Assembly: GCF_008327685.1 (NCBI RefSeq)
Contig: NZ_BDDE01000011.1
Location: 670,774 to 734,773, forward strand
Origin: Actinomadura sp. K4S16
Lineage (GTDB): Bacteria; Actinomycetota; Actinomycetes; Streptosporangiales; Streptosporangiaceae
Reading direction: 5' to 3'
DNA: 64,000 nucleotides
In this document: piece by piece, positions 15,659 through 25,342 of the stretch
How positions within the stretch are numbered: position 1 is the first letter of the stretch
How the letters are laid out: every line of letters starts with the position of its first letter
The notes under the pieces: model-generated
What the model was told of the DNA's origin: nothing
Seen by the model: the letters and a program-made list of their open reading frames with translations, nothing else
Database searches by the model: none
Program-made: the position numbers and the translations under genes

Positions 15659-16504
15659 ATGGCCGCTGCGCGGGGCCTGCGGGTGCGCGACGTGACGGTC
15701 CGGTTCGGGCGGCTGACGGCGGTCGACGGGGCGGGGCTCACCGTCCCGTCCGGCGCGGTCACCGGCCTCGCCGGCCCGAGCGGCGCGGGCAAGACGACGC
15801 TCTGCGACGTGATCACTGGGCTGCGGCGCCCGGCGGCGGGGAGCGTGCTGCTGGACGGCGCCGACCTGACCCGCAGCGCGGCGCGGGAGCGGGCCCGGCG
15901 CGGCATCGCCCGCACCTTCCAGCAGACGGGCGCGGCGGGCGCGGCGACCGTGCGCGAGAGCGTCCAGGCCGCCGCGGCCAGGCACGCGATGACGCGGGAG
16001 CACCCGGGCCGCACGGCGCGGGACCGGTGGCGGCGCCGCTGGGACGCGCGCCGCGGCGCGGGCGCCGTCGCCGCCGCCCTCCTCGCCCGCCTCGGCATCG
16101 AGGACCATGCGGACACGCCCGTCCGCGACGCGCCGCCCGGCGTCGCCGGGCTGGTGGACCTGGCGCGGGCCCTCGCCGCCGAACCGGCCGTGCTCGTGCT
16201 GGACGAGCCGTGGGCGGGCCTTCCGGTGCGGCACGCGCGGGCGCTGGAGGTTTTGCTCCGGGACCTGGCCGAGGAGGGGCTCGCGGTGCTGGTCGTCGAG
16301 GAAGAGATCGAGGCCCTGCTCGGGGTGTGCGACGTCCTGCACGTGCTCGACGGCGGCAGGATGATCGCGGCCGGCCCCCCGGCGGAGGTGCGGGCCGATC
16401 CCCGGGTGCGCGACGCCTACCGCGCCGGCCCGGACCTCACCACGTGTCGATCCACGGGCGGGGACGGTCGTCGGCCGGCGGTGCGGCGGCCAGCACTGCG
16501 GTGA
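15659..16504 (+). CDS. degenerate ABC transporter ATP-binding protein (LivG-like)
   Basis: 281-aa ABC ATPase resembling branched-chain amino acid subunits. Walker A (GPSGAGKTT, about residues 39-47), the Q-loop (TFQQTG, 87-91) and Walker B (AVLVLDEPWAGL) are intact. The signature loop reads DAPPGVAGLVDLARAL, where LSxGQ is expected, and the switch His is replaced by acidic residues (VVEEEIEAL, where LivG has an IEHDM-type motif). No permease or binding protein is adjacent. The C-terminus overlaps the convergent carboxylase gene by 68 bases. Hydrolysis may be impaired, or the protein may serve another role. Confidence 0.78.
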   Translation: MAAARGLRVRDVTVRFGRLTAVDGAGLTVPSGAVTGLAGPSGAGKTTLCDVITGLRRPAAGSVLLDGADLTRSAARERARRGIARTFQQTGAAGAATVRESVQAAAARHAMTREHPGRTARDRWRRRWDARRGAGAVAAALLARLGIEDHADTPVRDAPPGVAGLVDLARALAAEPAVLVLDEPWAGLPVRHARALEVLLRDLAEEGLAVLVVEEEIEALLGVCDVLHVLDGGRMIAAGPPAEVRADPRVRDAYRAGPDLTTCRSTGGDGRRPAVRRPALR

Positions 16505-19500
16505 TCCACCGCCGCGTCTCGGCCGGGTCGATGACGTCGTCCAGCTCGAACACCGTGGCGGCGTGGAGCGCCTTGCCGTACTCGTAGGCGGCGGCGACCA
16601 TCTGCTCGAACATCGCCTGCGGGTCCTCGGCGGCTTCCAGCTCCTTGCGGAACCCGAGCCGGACGGCGCCCTCCAGCCCCATGCCGCCGATCTCACCGGT
16701 GGGCCAGGCGAGGGTCGCGAGCGGCGCCTTGAACCCGCCGCCCGCCATGGCCTGCGCGCCGAGCCCGTACCCCTTGCGGAGGACGACCGTGACGATCGGG
16801 ACGCGCAGGTTGGCGCCGATGACGAACAGGCGGCTGAAGTGCCGGACGGTGGCGGTGCGCTCGGCGTCCGGGCCGACCATGAAGCCCGGGGTGTCGCACA
16901 GCGACACGACCGGCAGGCCGTGCGCGTCGCACAGCTGCAGGAACCGGGCGGCCTTGTCGGCGGCGTCGCGGTCGATGGCGCCGCCGAGGTGCGCCGGGTT
17001 GCTGGCGATCAGGCCCAGCGGGCGGCCCTCGATCCGCACCAGCGCGGTGATGATCCCGACGCCGAACGCCCGGCGCAGCTCCAGCACCGACCCGTTGTCG
17101 GCGAGGTGGGCGACGGCGCGGCGGACGTCGTAGGCGCGCATCCGGTTCTCCGGGACGACGTGCCGCAGGATCCGCTGGTCGTCGCAGGTCCAGTCGTCCA
17201 CCGGGCCCCGGAAGTAGGACAGGTAGCGGCGGGCCGCCCGGACCGCCTCGGCCTCGTCGTCCACCACGATGTCGATGACGCCGTTCGGTTCCTGGTCGCC
17301 GACCGGGCCGATCTCCTCGGGCGTGAAGACGCCGAGGCCGCCGCCCTCGATCATGGCGGGGCCGCCCATGCCGATGTTGGCGTCGCGGGTGGCGACGATG
17401 ACGTCGCAGCAGCCGAGCAGGGCCGCGTTCCCCGCGAAGCAGCGCCCGCTCGCGATGCCCACCGACGGGACGGCGCCGCTGAGCCGCCCCATCGCGTGGA
17501 ACGTCGTCACGTCCAGGCCGGAGACGGCGGTGGTGTCGGTGTCGCCGGGGCGTCCCCCGCCGCCCTCGGCGAACAGCACCACCGGCAGGCGGCGGCGGTG
17601 GGCGATGTCGAGCATCCGGTCGGTCTTGCGGTGGTTCTGGTGGCCCTGCGTCCCGGCGAGGACCGTGTAGTCGTAGGACATGACGACCGCCTGCGCGCCG
17701 TCGACGTCCCCGATGCCGCAGACCATGCCGTCGGCGGGCGTGCGCTCGATGAGGTCGTCCAGGGAGCGGCGCTGCCGCTGCGCGGCGATGGCGAGGGCGC
17801 CGTACTCGACGAACGTGCCAGGGTCGCACAGGTCGCCGATGTTCTCCCGCGCGGTGCGGCGGCCGCGCGCGTGCCGCTTGGCGACCGCCTCGGGGCGGGC
17901 GGCGTCGAGCCCGGTCTCGTGGCGGCGCAGTGTTTCGGCGAGGTCGGCGCGGATGAGGTCCAGGTCGGCCGCCTCGTCCTCGGCGGCGTGGTCGCCGCCC
18001 GCCTCGGCGGGCTCGGTGAACAGCAGCGGCGCGCCCTCGGCGACGGTCTCGCCGGGCGCGGCGGCAAGAGCCCGGACGATGCCCGCCTCCCCCGCGCGGA
18101 CGACGTGCTCCATCTTCATGGCCTCGAGGACCAGCACCGGCGCGCCCGCCCGGACGAGGTCGCCTTCGGACACCTCCACGCTCACGACCGTCCCCTGCAT
18201 CGGCGCGGGGACGGCGACGGTGCCGGGCGGCGCGTCCGGGGCGGCCGGCGCCTGGGGCGCTCCGGCGGCCGGGGCCGTCTCGACGTAGTACCGGCGGTGC
18301 TCGCTCTCCAGCAGTTCGGGCAGGTGGTCGGCGACGAAGGACGTGCGGGCCCCGCCGGCGGTGAATCCGGGGTGGCGCAGCACGCCCTGCAGCAGCGGGA
18401 TGCTCGTGGCGACGCCCGCGATCTCGAACTCGCCGAGCGCGCCGTGGGCGCGGGCGGCGGCCGAGGGCAGGTCCTCGGCGCGGGCGATGACCTTGGCGAG
18501 CAGCGGGTCGTAGCGCGGGCTGGTGCGGTAGCCGGCGTACCCGTGGGTGTCGACGCGCACGCCGGGACCGGACGGCGGCGCGAACGCGGTGAGCGTCCCG
18601 GCGCTCGGGCGCGGCGTCCCGTCCGCGGCGATCGTCTCGGCGTTGACGCGCACCTGGACGGCGCAGCCGGTCGCCGGCGGCGGCGCGGCCAGGCCCACCC
18701 CGGCGAGGTCCTCCCCCATCGCCAGCCTGATCTGCGCCTTCACCAGGTCGACGCCGGTGATCTCCTCGGTGACGGTGTGCTCGACCTGGAGCCTCGGGTT
18801 GGCCTCCAGGAACCAGAACTCCTCGCCGTCGACGAGGAACTCGAAGGTGCCGAGCCCGGCGTAGCGGACACGGGCCGCCAGGCGCAACGCGGCGTCCAGC
18901 AGCGCGTCCCTGACGGCGCCGGGCAGCGCCGGCGCGGGGGCGATCTCGATCAGCTTCTGGTGGCGGCGCTGGACGCTGCAGTCGCGCTCCCACAGGTGGG
19001 TGACGGCGCCGGACCCGTCGCCCGCGACCTGGACCTCGATGTGGCGCGCGCTCGGCACGTGCTTCTCGGCGTACAGCTCGCCGCTGCCGAAGGAGGCGAG
19101 CGCCTCCGACCGGCACCGCTCGTAGGCGTCCGCCACCGCCGCGGGATCGGTGACGACGCGCATGCCGCGCCCGCCGCCGCCCGCGAGCGCCTTGAGCACG
19201 ACGGCGCCGTGCTCGCGGGCGAACGCCTCCGCGCCGGCGGGGCTCACGGCGCCGGGCGTGCCGGGGGCCACGGGGACGCCCGCCTCCCGTGCCAGGCCGC
19301 GCGACGCGGTCTTGTCGCCGAACAGCTCCAGCAGCTCCGGCGGCGGCCCGACGAAGGTGAGCCCGGCCCCGGCGCAGCCGGCGGCGAAGCCCGCGTTCTC
19401 GCTCAGGAAGCCGTAGCCGGGGTGGACGGCGGTGGCGCCGGCGTCCTTGGCGGCGGCGATGAGCGCGTCCGCGTCGAGGTATCCCGCGGCGCCCTCGCCG

Positions 19501-19652
19501 GGCAGGACGCGCGTCTCGTCGGCGCGCCTGGTGTGCGGTGAGGCCGCGTCGTCGCGGGTGCGCACGGCGACCGTCCGCAGCCCCAGCTCGGCCGCGGCCC
19601 GGACGACCCGCAGCGCGACCTCTCCCCGGTTGGCCACAAGGATCCCGCCCAC
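16437..19652 (-). CDS. single-chain biotin-dependent acyl-CoA carboxylase (LCC type)
   Basis: 1071-aa multidomain enzyme that carboxylates an acyl-CoA using ATP and bicarbonate. In order it has biotin carboxylase (GGILVANRGEVALRVVRAA, ATP-grasp loop LKALAGGGGRGMRVV, EANPRLQVEHTVTE), a linker, a biotinyl domain with EAMKMEHVV (Lys biotinylation, about residue 513), and both halves of a carboxyltransferase (GRRTARENIGDLCDPGTFVEYG; later VVSLCDTPGFMVGPDAE). Most actinomycete enzymes split these over alpha and beta chains; the single-chain layout matches the long-chain acyl-CoA carboxylase class described from mycobacteria. It lies alone on the minus strand with a fitting neighbourhood of acyl-CoA genes. 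The substrate is inferred only. Confidence 0.9.
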   Translation of the reverse strand: MGGILVANRGEVALRVVRAAAELGLRTVAVRTRDDAASPHTRRADETRVLPGEGAAGYLDADALIAAAKDAGATAVHPGYGFLSENAGFAAGCAGAGLTFVGPPPELLELFGDKTASRGLAREAGVPVAPGTPGAVSPAGAEAFAREHGAVVLKALAGGGGRGMRVVTDPAAVADAYERCRSEALASFGSGELYAEKHVPSARHIEVQVAGDGSGAVTHLWERDCSVQRRHQKLIEIAPAPALPGAVRDALLDAALRLAARVRYAGLGTFEFLVDGEEFWFLEANPRLQVEHTVTEEITGVDLVKAQIRLAMGEDLAGVGLAAPPPATGCAVQVRVNAETIAADGTPRPSAGTLTAFAPPSGPGVRVDTHGYAGYRTSPRYDPLLAKVIARAEDLPSAAARAHGALGEFEIAGVATSIPLLQGVLRHPGFTAGGARTSFVADHLPELLESEHRRYYVETAPAAGAPQAPAAPDAPPGTVAVPAPMQGTVVSVEVSEGDLVRAGAPVLVLEAMKMEHVVRAGEAGIVRALAAAPGETVAEGAPLLFTEPAEAGGDHAAEDEAADLDLIRADLAETLRRHETGLDAARPEAVAKRHARGRRTARENIGDLCDPGTFVEYGALAIAAQRQRRSLDDLIERTPADGMVCGIGDVDGAQAVVMSYDYTVLAGTQGHQNHRKTDRMLDIAHRRRLPVVLFAEGGGGRPGDTDTTAVSGLDVTTFHAMGRLSGAVPSVGIASGRCFAGNAALLGCCDVIVATRDANIGMGGPAMIEGGGLGVFTPEEIGPVGDQEPNGVIDIVVDDEAEAVRAARRYLSYFRGPVDDWTCDDQRILRHVVPENRMRAYDVRRAVAHLADNGSVLELRRAFGVGIITALVRIEGRPLGLIASNPAHLGGAIDRDAADKAARFLQLCDAHGLPVVSLCDTPGFMVGPDAERTATVRHFSRLFVIGANLRVPIVTVVLRKGYGLGAQAMAGGGFKAPLATLAWPTGEIGGMGLEGAVRLGFRKELEAAEDPQAMFEQMVAAAYEYGKALHAATVFELDDVIDPAETRRWITAVLAAAPPADDRPRPWIDTW

Positions 19653-19783
19653 CCGGCCTCCTCACCTCGCCTGAGCCGGTCGGCCCTCACTCTAGAGAGC
19701 GGGGCGCGGGGGGCCGCGCCCGGATGCCCCGGCGCGCGCGGACGACGGGATCGGGGCCTGTTCCCCACCGTCTTCCAAGCGGA

Positions 19784-19789
19784 CATAAT
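19784..19789 (+). promoter_or_regulatory. possible -10 element for the ROK gene
   Basis: CATAAT differs from TATAAT by one base and lies 60 bases before the ROK-regulator ATG in the 196-bp gap between divergent genes. No good -35 element is paired with it. It is a weak suggestion. Confidence 0.25.
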
Positions 19790-19848
19790 GGCGGGTCACG
19801 ACCTGGGAGGCCGCGGGGAGGCGACCTGCCGCGGGACGAGGGGGGCCG

Positions 19849-21081
19849 ATGCCGGAACGGCGCCGGAGGACCGTGCGCGACCTGCGCCGCGCCAACCGGT
19901 CGGTGCTGCTGCGGCGGCTGTACTTCGACGGGCCGCTCAGCCGCCAGGACCTCGCCCGCGAGACCGGGCTCAGCCCGGCCTCGGTCAGCAACGTGGTCGG
20001 CGAGCTGATCGGCGCCGGGCTCGTCGTGGAGGCGGGCAGCGTCGAGTCCGACGGCGGCCGACCGCGGGTGCTGCTGAAGGCCGCGGCCGGGTACGGCCAC
20101 CTCGTCGGCGTCGACGTCGGCGAGACGCGCGTGGTGGTCGAGCTGTTCGACCTGGCGCTGACCCGGCTCGCCAAGGCCGACCTGCCGCTCGGGGACGGCG
20201 GGCACGACGAGCGCGCCGTCGTCCGGCACATCCTGGACGGCCTGCCGGCGGTGATCGACGGCGCGTCGGTCGACCCGGCGTCCGTCATCGGGGTCGGCGT
20301 GGGCGTCCCCGGCGTGGTCGAGCACGGCCCGGAGGCGGTCGTGCACTGCCAGACCATCGGCTGGGACGGCGTGCCGCTGGAGCGGATGCTGCGCGAGGGC
20401 ACCCGCCTGCCGCTGTTCGTCGACAACGGCGCGACGTCGCTCGGCCAGGCCGAGATGTGGCTCGGCGCCGGGCGCGGGCACCGCGACGCCGTCGTCGTCC
20501 TCATCGGCTCCGGGATCGGCGCCGCCGTGATGATCGACGGCTCGCCGTACCGGGGCGCGGCGGGCAGCGCGGGCGAGTGGGGCCACACGACGTCCCGGGT
20601 CGGCGGCGCGCGGTGCCGGTGCGGCTCCCGCGGCTGCCTGGAGGCCTACGTCGGCGCGACCGCCCTGCGGGAACGGTACCGGGCGGCGGGCGGCCCGGCC
20701 GGGACGGGCGAGGAGGCGGCCCTCGCCGCGCTGCTGGCCGACCCGTCCGCGGCGGCGGCCGCCCTGCGCGACGACGTCGCCGAGCACCTCGGCGCGGGCA
20801 TCGCCGACCTGGTCAACCTGTTCGGCCCGGAGAAGATCATCATCGGCGGCTGGGCCGGGCTGCTGATCGGTCGCCGGATGCTGGACCGGATCACCGCGGC
20901 GGCCGCCGCCTACGCGCTGCGGCACCCGTTCGCGCGGACCTCCGTCGACCTGTGCCGCCTCGGTCCCGAGGCGGTCGCCGTCGGCGCGGCCACCCTCCCG
21001 CTCGCGCACCTGCTCGACGGCGGCGACCCGGCGGGCGCACGATGGCCCGGCGGCGGCCCGCGGGGGATAATGGTCTTCTGA
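19849..21081 (+). CDS. ROK-family transcriptional regulator
   Basis: 410-aa protein with an N-terminal winged HTH (VLLRRLYFDGPLSRQDLARETGLSPASVSNVVGELIGAG, about 18-60) and a C-terminal ROK sugar-kinase-like domain. The ROK zinc motif appears as CRCGSRGCLEAYVG, and GIGAAVMIDG and GEWGHTTSR match the sugar-phosphate region. Such proteins are NagC/XylR-type repressors that bind a sugar or sugar phosphate. No transport or sugar genes adjoin it, so its regulon must lie elsewhere. A TetR gene follows 25 bases later in the same direction. Confidence 0.88.
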   Translation: MPERRRRTVRDLRRANRSVLLRRLYFDGPLSRQDLARETGLSPASVSNVVGELIGAGLVVEAGSVESDGGRPRVLLKAAAGYGHLVGVDVGETRVVVELFDLALTRLAKADLPLGDGGHDERAVVRHILDGLPAVIDGASVDPASVIGVGVGVPGVVEHGPEAVVHCQTIGWDGVPLERMLREGTRLPLFVDNGATSLGQAEMWLGAGRGHRDAVVVLIGSGIGAAVMIDGSPYRGAAGSAGEWGHTTSRVGGARCRCGSRGCLEAYVGATALRERYRAAGGPAGTGEEAALAALLADPSAAAAALRDDVAEHLGAGIADLVNLFGPEKIIIGGWAGLLIGRRMLDRITAAAAAYALRHPFARTSVDLCRLGPEAVAVGAATLPLAHLLDGGDPAGARWPGGGPRGIMVF

Positions 21082-21106
21082 CCAGCACCCTGGAGGGCGA
21101 CGACAC

Positions 21107-21700
21107 ATGGGCACCGCCGGCCGTTCCGTGCGCGAATCCCTGCTGGACGCCGCGGCAGACCTCCTGGTGGAGCGCGGCTACCGCGCCGTCCGGATGCGCG
21201 ACGTCGCCGCCGCCGCCGGGGTCAGCCGGCAGACCGTCTACAACGAGTTCGGCGACAAGTGGGGCCTCGCGCAGGCGGTCGTGATCCGCGACAACGAGCG
21301 CTACCTCGACGGCATCGACGCCGTGCTGTCCGAGCACGACGACCTGTACTCCGCGGTGGTCGCCGCGGTGGTGTTCTCGCTGGAGACCTCCGCCGACGAC
21401 CAGCTGAAGAAGGCGGTGCTCACGGGCGCGGGCGGCGACGAGATGCTGCCGCTGCTCACCACGCAGGCGGAGCCGGTGCTGTTCGCCGCCAGCGCCCGCA
21501 TCGCCGAGCACGCCCTGCGCCAGTGGCCGGATCTGGACCGGGAGGCGCTCACCGAGATCGCCGACGCGGCGGTGCGCCTGACGATGAGCCACATCATGCT
21601 GCCGTCCGGGCCACCGGAGGTGTTCGCCCACTTCGTCGCCCGCATGGTGACCCGCTACATGGCCGCCACCGCGCGGCCCTCGGTCCGCGACGGCGGGTGA
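21107..21700 (+). CDS. TetR-family transcriptional regulator
   Basis: 197-aa regulator. The HTH spans about residues 8-55 (LLDAAADLLVERGYRAVRM, VAAAAGVSRQTVYNEFGDK). The C-terminal domain with TMSHIMLPSGPPEVFAHFVARMVTRY resembles the AlkX-like group that controls alkane or fatty-acid genes in actinobacteria, but that assignment is loose. GGAGGG precedes the ATG by 10 bases. It follows the ROK gene and converges with an aldehyde dehydrogenase only 3 bases away. Confidence 0.87.
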   Translation: MGTAGRSVRESLLDAAADLLVERGYRAVRMRDVAAAAGVSRQTVYNEFGDKWGLAQAVVIRDNERYLDGIDAVLSEHDDLYSAVVAAVVFSLETSADDQLKKAVLTGAGGDEMLPLLTTQAEPVLFAASARIAEHALRQWPDLDREALTEIADAAVRLTMSHIMLPSGPPEVFAHFVARMVTRYMAATARPSVRDGG

Positions 21701-21703
21701 CGG

Positions 21704-23137
21704 TCAGGGGACGTCGCTCCGGATGTGGACGACCTTGACCGCGGTCATCTCGTCCAGGAGCTCGGGGCCGTAGCCGAACCCGTGGCCGCTGGCGCGGCGC
21801 GGGGTGGCGGCGCCGCCGGGAGCGCCGCCGAACACCGCGTTGATCTTCACGGTGCCGGCGTCCAGCGTGCGCCAGGCTGCCTGCGCGTGCGCCATGTCGC
21901 GGGTGAGGACGGTCGCGGCGAGGCCGTAGCGGGAGCGGCGCGCAGCCTTCAGCGCCTGCTCGAACCCGGCCACGGTGCGCACGGGCGCGACGGGGCCGAA
22001 GGTCTCCTCCGCCATGACCGCCATGTGGTCGGCGCAGCCGGCGAGCACGGTCGCCGGGTAGAAGCAGCCGGGTCCCCCGGGCAGGCGCGCGCCGGTCAGG
22101 GCCCGCGCCCCGTCGGCGAGGGCCTTCTCCACCTGCTGGTGGACCTGGGTGCGGTGGCGCTCGTCGACGAGCGGCCCGAGCTCCGTGGACGGGTCGGCGC
22201 CAGGCCCCATGCGCAGGTCCCGCGCGCGGGCGGTGAGCGCGTCCAGGAACGGCTCGGCGACGGCCTCGTGCACGTAGACGCGCTCGACCGAGGTGCAGAT
22301 CTGGCCGGCGTTGGCGAAGCAGCCGAGCGCGGCCTGCTCGGCGGCCCATGCCGGGTCGACGCCGGCGTCCACGATCAGGGGGTCGGCCCCGCCGTTCTCC
22401 AGGACGGTCCTCGCGCCCCTCCGGGCGGCCAGTTCGGCGATGCGGCGGCCGGCGCGGGTGGAGCCGACGTGCGCGACGACGTCGGCGCCCGGGTGCCCGG
22501 CGAGGGCCTCGCCGACCGCGCCGCCGCCGGTGACCATGTTCAGGACCCCGTCGGGCAGGCGCCCCGCGATCAGCTCGGCGAGCATCGCGCCGGTGTGGGG
22601 CGTCCGCTCGGACGGCTTGTGGACGACGGTGTTGCCCGTCGCCACGGCCGCGCCGACCAGGCCGCAGGCGATCGCGACCGGGTCGTTCCACGGCGTGATC
22701 GCGGCGACGACGCCCCACGGCTCGCGGACCATGAAGTCGGCGGCGTCCCGACCGCCCTGGAGGCTGCGCCCGCCGTGCAGCGGGCCCAGTTCGGCGTACT
22801 GGCGCAGGGTCCCGATGCCGGCCTCCACGCCGCCGAGGGCGTCACCGGTGGGCTTGCCCATCTCCGCGGTCACCAGGGCGGCCAGCTCGTCCATGCGCTC
22901 CTCGACCGCGCGCGCGGCCGCGTGCAGCGCCGCGCCCCGCTCGGCGGCCGGCACAGCGGCCCAGCCGGGCGCGGCGCCGCGGGCCGCCGCCACGGCCGTG
23001 TCCACGTCCGCCGCCGACGAGGCCGCCACCACCCCGAGCGGTTCGCCGGTCGCCGGATCGGTCACCGTGAACGTCTCGTCCCCGGTCCCCTGGCTCCACC
23101 GCCCGCCGGCCAGCATCCACCTGTCGCGCGGCCGCAT
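21704..23137 (-). CDS. NAD(P)-dependent aldehyde dehydrogenase
   Basis: 477-aa ALDH superfamily enzyme oxidising an aldehyde to its acid. The cofactor loop GSTRAGRRIAELAA, the general-base Glu in TVLENGGADPLIV, and the nucleophilic Cys in FANAGQICTSVERVYVH (near residue 283) are present, as is EETFGPVAPV. LENGG replaces the common LELGG, a mild deviation. AGGGGAGGCC gives a strong ribosome-binding site. It lies among acyl-CoA genes, so an aliphatic aldehyde is plausible but unproved. Confidence 0.9.
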   Translation of the reverse strand: MRPRDRWMLAGGRWSQGTGDETFTVTDPATGEPLGVVAASSAADVDTAVAAARGAAPGWAAVPAAERGAALHAAARAVEERMDELAALVTAEMGKPTGDALGGVEAGIGTLRQYAELGPLHGGRSLQGGRDAADFMVREPWGVVAAITPWNDPVAIACGLVGAAVATGNTVVHKPSERTPHTGAMLAELIAGRLPDGVLNMVTGGGAVGEALAGHPGADVVAHVGSTRAGRRIAELAARRGARTVLENGGADPLIVDAGVDPAWAAEQAALGCFANAGQICTSVERVYVHEAVAEPFLDALTARARDLRMGPGADPSTELGPLVDERHRTQVHQQVEKALADGARALTGARLPGGPGCFYPATVLAGCADHMAVMAEETFGPVAPVRTVAGFEQALKAARRSRYGLAATVLTRDMAHAQAAWRTLDAGTVKINAVFGGAPGGAATPRRASGHGFGYGPELLDEMTAVKVVHIRSDVP

Positions 23138-23237
23138 GGCCTCCCCTTCCCGTCGTCGGATCCCTCCGCCGGTCCCCCGGTGCCGAGGTCCCCGTCTCGC
23201 CTACCCCGCGAAGCGGCGTTCATGACCACCCCTCGTC

Positions 23238-23247
23238 AGTGACCACT
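23238..23247. promoter_or_regulatory. small palindrome upstream of acyl-CoA dehydrogenase
   Basis: AGTGACCACT has 4-bp arms (AGTG/CACT) around AC. It lies 63 bases before the acyl-CoA dehydrogenase ATG in a 172-bp divergent gap. It could be an operator half-site pair, but it is short enough to occur by chance. Confidence 0.25.
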
Positions 23248-23309
23248 TACTTCGGTCGGCTACCGTGAGCCGGGCGAGAGTCGACGAGGGAGCTTGCGAG
23301 GGAGGCGCG

Positions 23310-24491
23310 ATGGACTTCGACCTGCCGGAGGGCGCGGCCGCGGTGCGCGAGGGCGTGCTGGCGATCGCCGGGAAGTACGACCAGGACTACTGGAGCCGGT
23401 GCGACGCGGACAAGCGCTGGCCGGAGGAGGTCTGGCGGGAGCTGGTCGACGGCGGCTGGCACAGCCTGGCGGTCCCCGAGGAGTACGGCGGCGGGGGCCA
23501 GGGCCTGCTGGAGCTGGCGGTGGCCCTGGAGGCCCTCGCCGAGGGCGGCGCGGGCGGCGCCGCGTCCTTCATGTACCTGCTGACGCCCGCGTTCGGCGGG
23601 CTCACCATCGCCCGGCACGGCACCGCCGAGCAGAGGCGCGAACTCCTGCCGAAGATCGTCTCCGGCGAGATCGAGACGTGCTTCGCCGTCACCGAGCCGG
23701 ACGCGGGCAGCAACGCGATCAACATCGCCACCCAGGCGCGCCGCGACGGCGACTCCTTCGTCGTCAGCGGCCAGAAGATCTGGATCTCCGGCATCGAGCG
23801 CGCCGACCTCCTCGTCCTGGTCACCCGGACGATCCCGGCCGCGGAGGCCCGGCCCCGCACGGCCGGCTTCACCGTCCTGCTCGTGGACGTCAAGAAGGCC
23901 GTGGCCGACGGCACGCTGACCTACCGGCCGATCCCCAAGCTCGGCACCAACACCGTCGCGTCCAGCATGGTCTTCCTGGACGGCGTGCGCGTGCCCGCGG
24001 ACCGGGTCCTCGGCGAGCCCGATCAGGGCTTCGCCGTCCTGTGGGACATCCTCAACCCCGAGCGGATCCTCGCCGCCGCGGGCGGCGTCGGATCCGGCGG
24101 GCTGGTGCTGCGGATCGCCTGCGAGTACGCCGTCGAGCGCGCCCCGTTCGGCAGGCCGATCGGCGCGCACCAGGGCATCGCGTTCCCGCTCGCGCGGATC
24201 AAGGCGCAGCTGGAGCTGGCGCGGCTGATGACCTACAAGGCCGCCTGGCTCTGGGACCGGGGCCGGCCGTGCGGCTCGGAGGCCAACATCGCCAAGCTCA
24301 CCGCGGCCGACGCGGCCTGGCAGGCCGCCGACCGCGCGTTCCAGACCCACGGCGGCATGGCGTACTCGCTGGAGTACCCGATCGCCAGGATGTTCCGGGA
24401 CGCCCGCATTGGCAAGAACATCCCGGTCGCCGAGGAACTCGTCCTCGCCCACATCGCCCAGCACGAGCTGGGGCTCCCCAAGTCGTACTGA
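23310..24491 (+). CDS. acyl-CoA dehydrogenase
   Basis: 393-aa FAD flavoenzyme introducing the alpha-beta double bond. TCFAVTEPDAGSNAINIATQA is the flavin/substrate loop, VVSGQKIWISGIERADL the second conserved strand set, and the C-terminal FAD segment reads THGGMAYSLEYPIARMFRDARIGKNIPVAEELVLAHIAQHELGL. GAGGGAGGCGCG precedes the ATG. It is separated by a hairpin from the convergent enoyl-CoA hydratase, which would catalyse the next beta-oxidation step. Confidence 0.92.
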   Translation: MDFDLPEGAAAVREGVLAIAGKYDQDYWSRCDADKRWPEEVWRELVDGGWHSLAVPEEYGGGGQGLLELAVALEALAEGGAGGAASFMYLLTPAFGGLTIARHGTAEQRRELLPKIVSGEIETCFAVTEPDAGSNAINIATQARRDGDSFVVSGQKIWISGIERADLLVLVTRTIPAAEARPRTAGFTVLLVDVKKAVADGTLTYRPIPKLGTNTVASSMVFLDGVRVPADRVLGEPDQGFAVLWDILNPERILAAAGGVGSGGLVLRIACEYAVERAPFGRPIGAHQGIAFPLARIKAQLELARLMTYKAAWLWDRGRPCGSEANIAKLTAADAAWQAADRAFQTHGGMAYSLEYPIARMFRDARIGKNIPVAEELVLAHIAQHELGLPKSY

Positions 24492-24502
24492 CCGGGGCCG
24501 TG

Positions 24503-24540
24503 GGCGGTCCGGCCGGCGCCGGGCCGCCCCGGGGACCGCC
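24503..24540. terminator. hairpin between convergent acyl-CoA genes
   Basis: GGCGGTCC (24503-24510) pairs with GGACCGCC (24533-24540), with further GC pairing inside. It lies between the stop codons of the acyl-CoA dehydrogenase and enoyl-CoA hydratase and can serve both strands. Confidence 0.6.
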
Positions 24541-24550
24541 GGGCCGCGCC

Positions 24551-25338
<788 letters not shown>

Positions 25339-25342
<4 letters not shown>

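Noticed and set aside
16563..19541. 992-codon plus-strand frame opposite the acyl-CoA carboxylase
   Set aside because: Composition is Gly/Arg/Asp repeats without motifs, while the minus strand encodes a complete multidomain enzyme.
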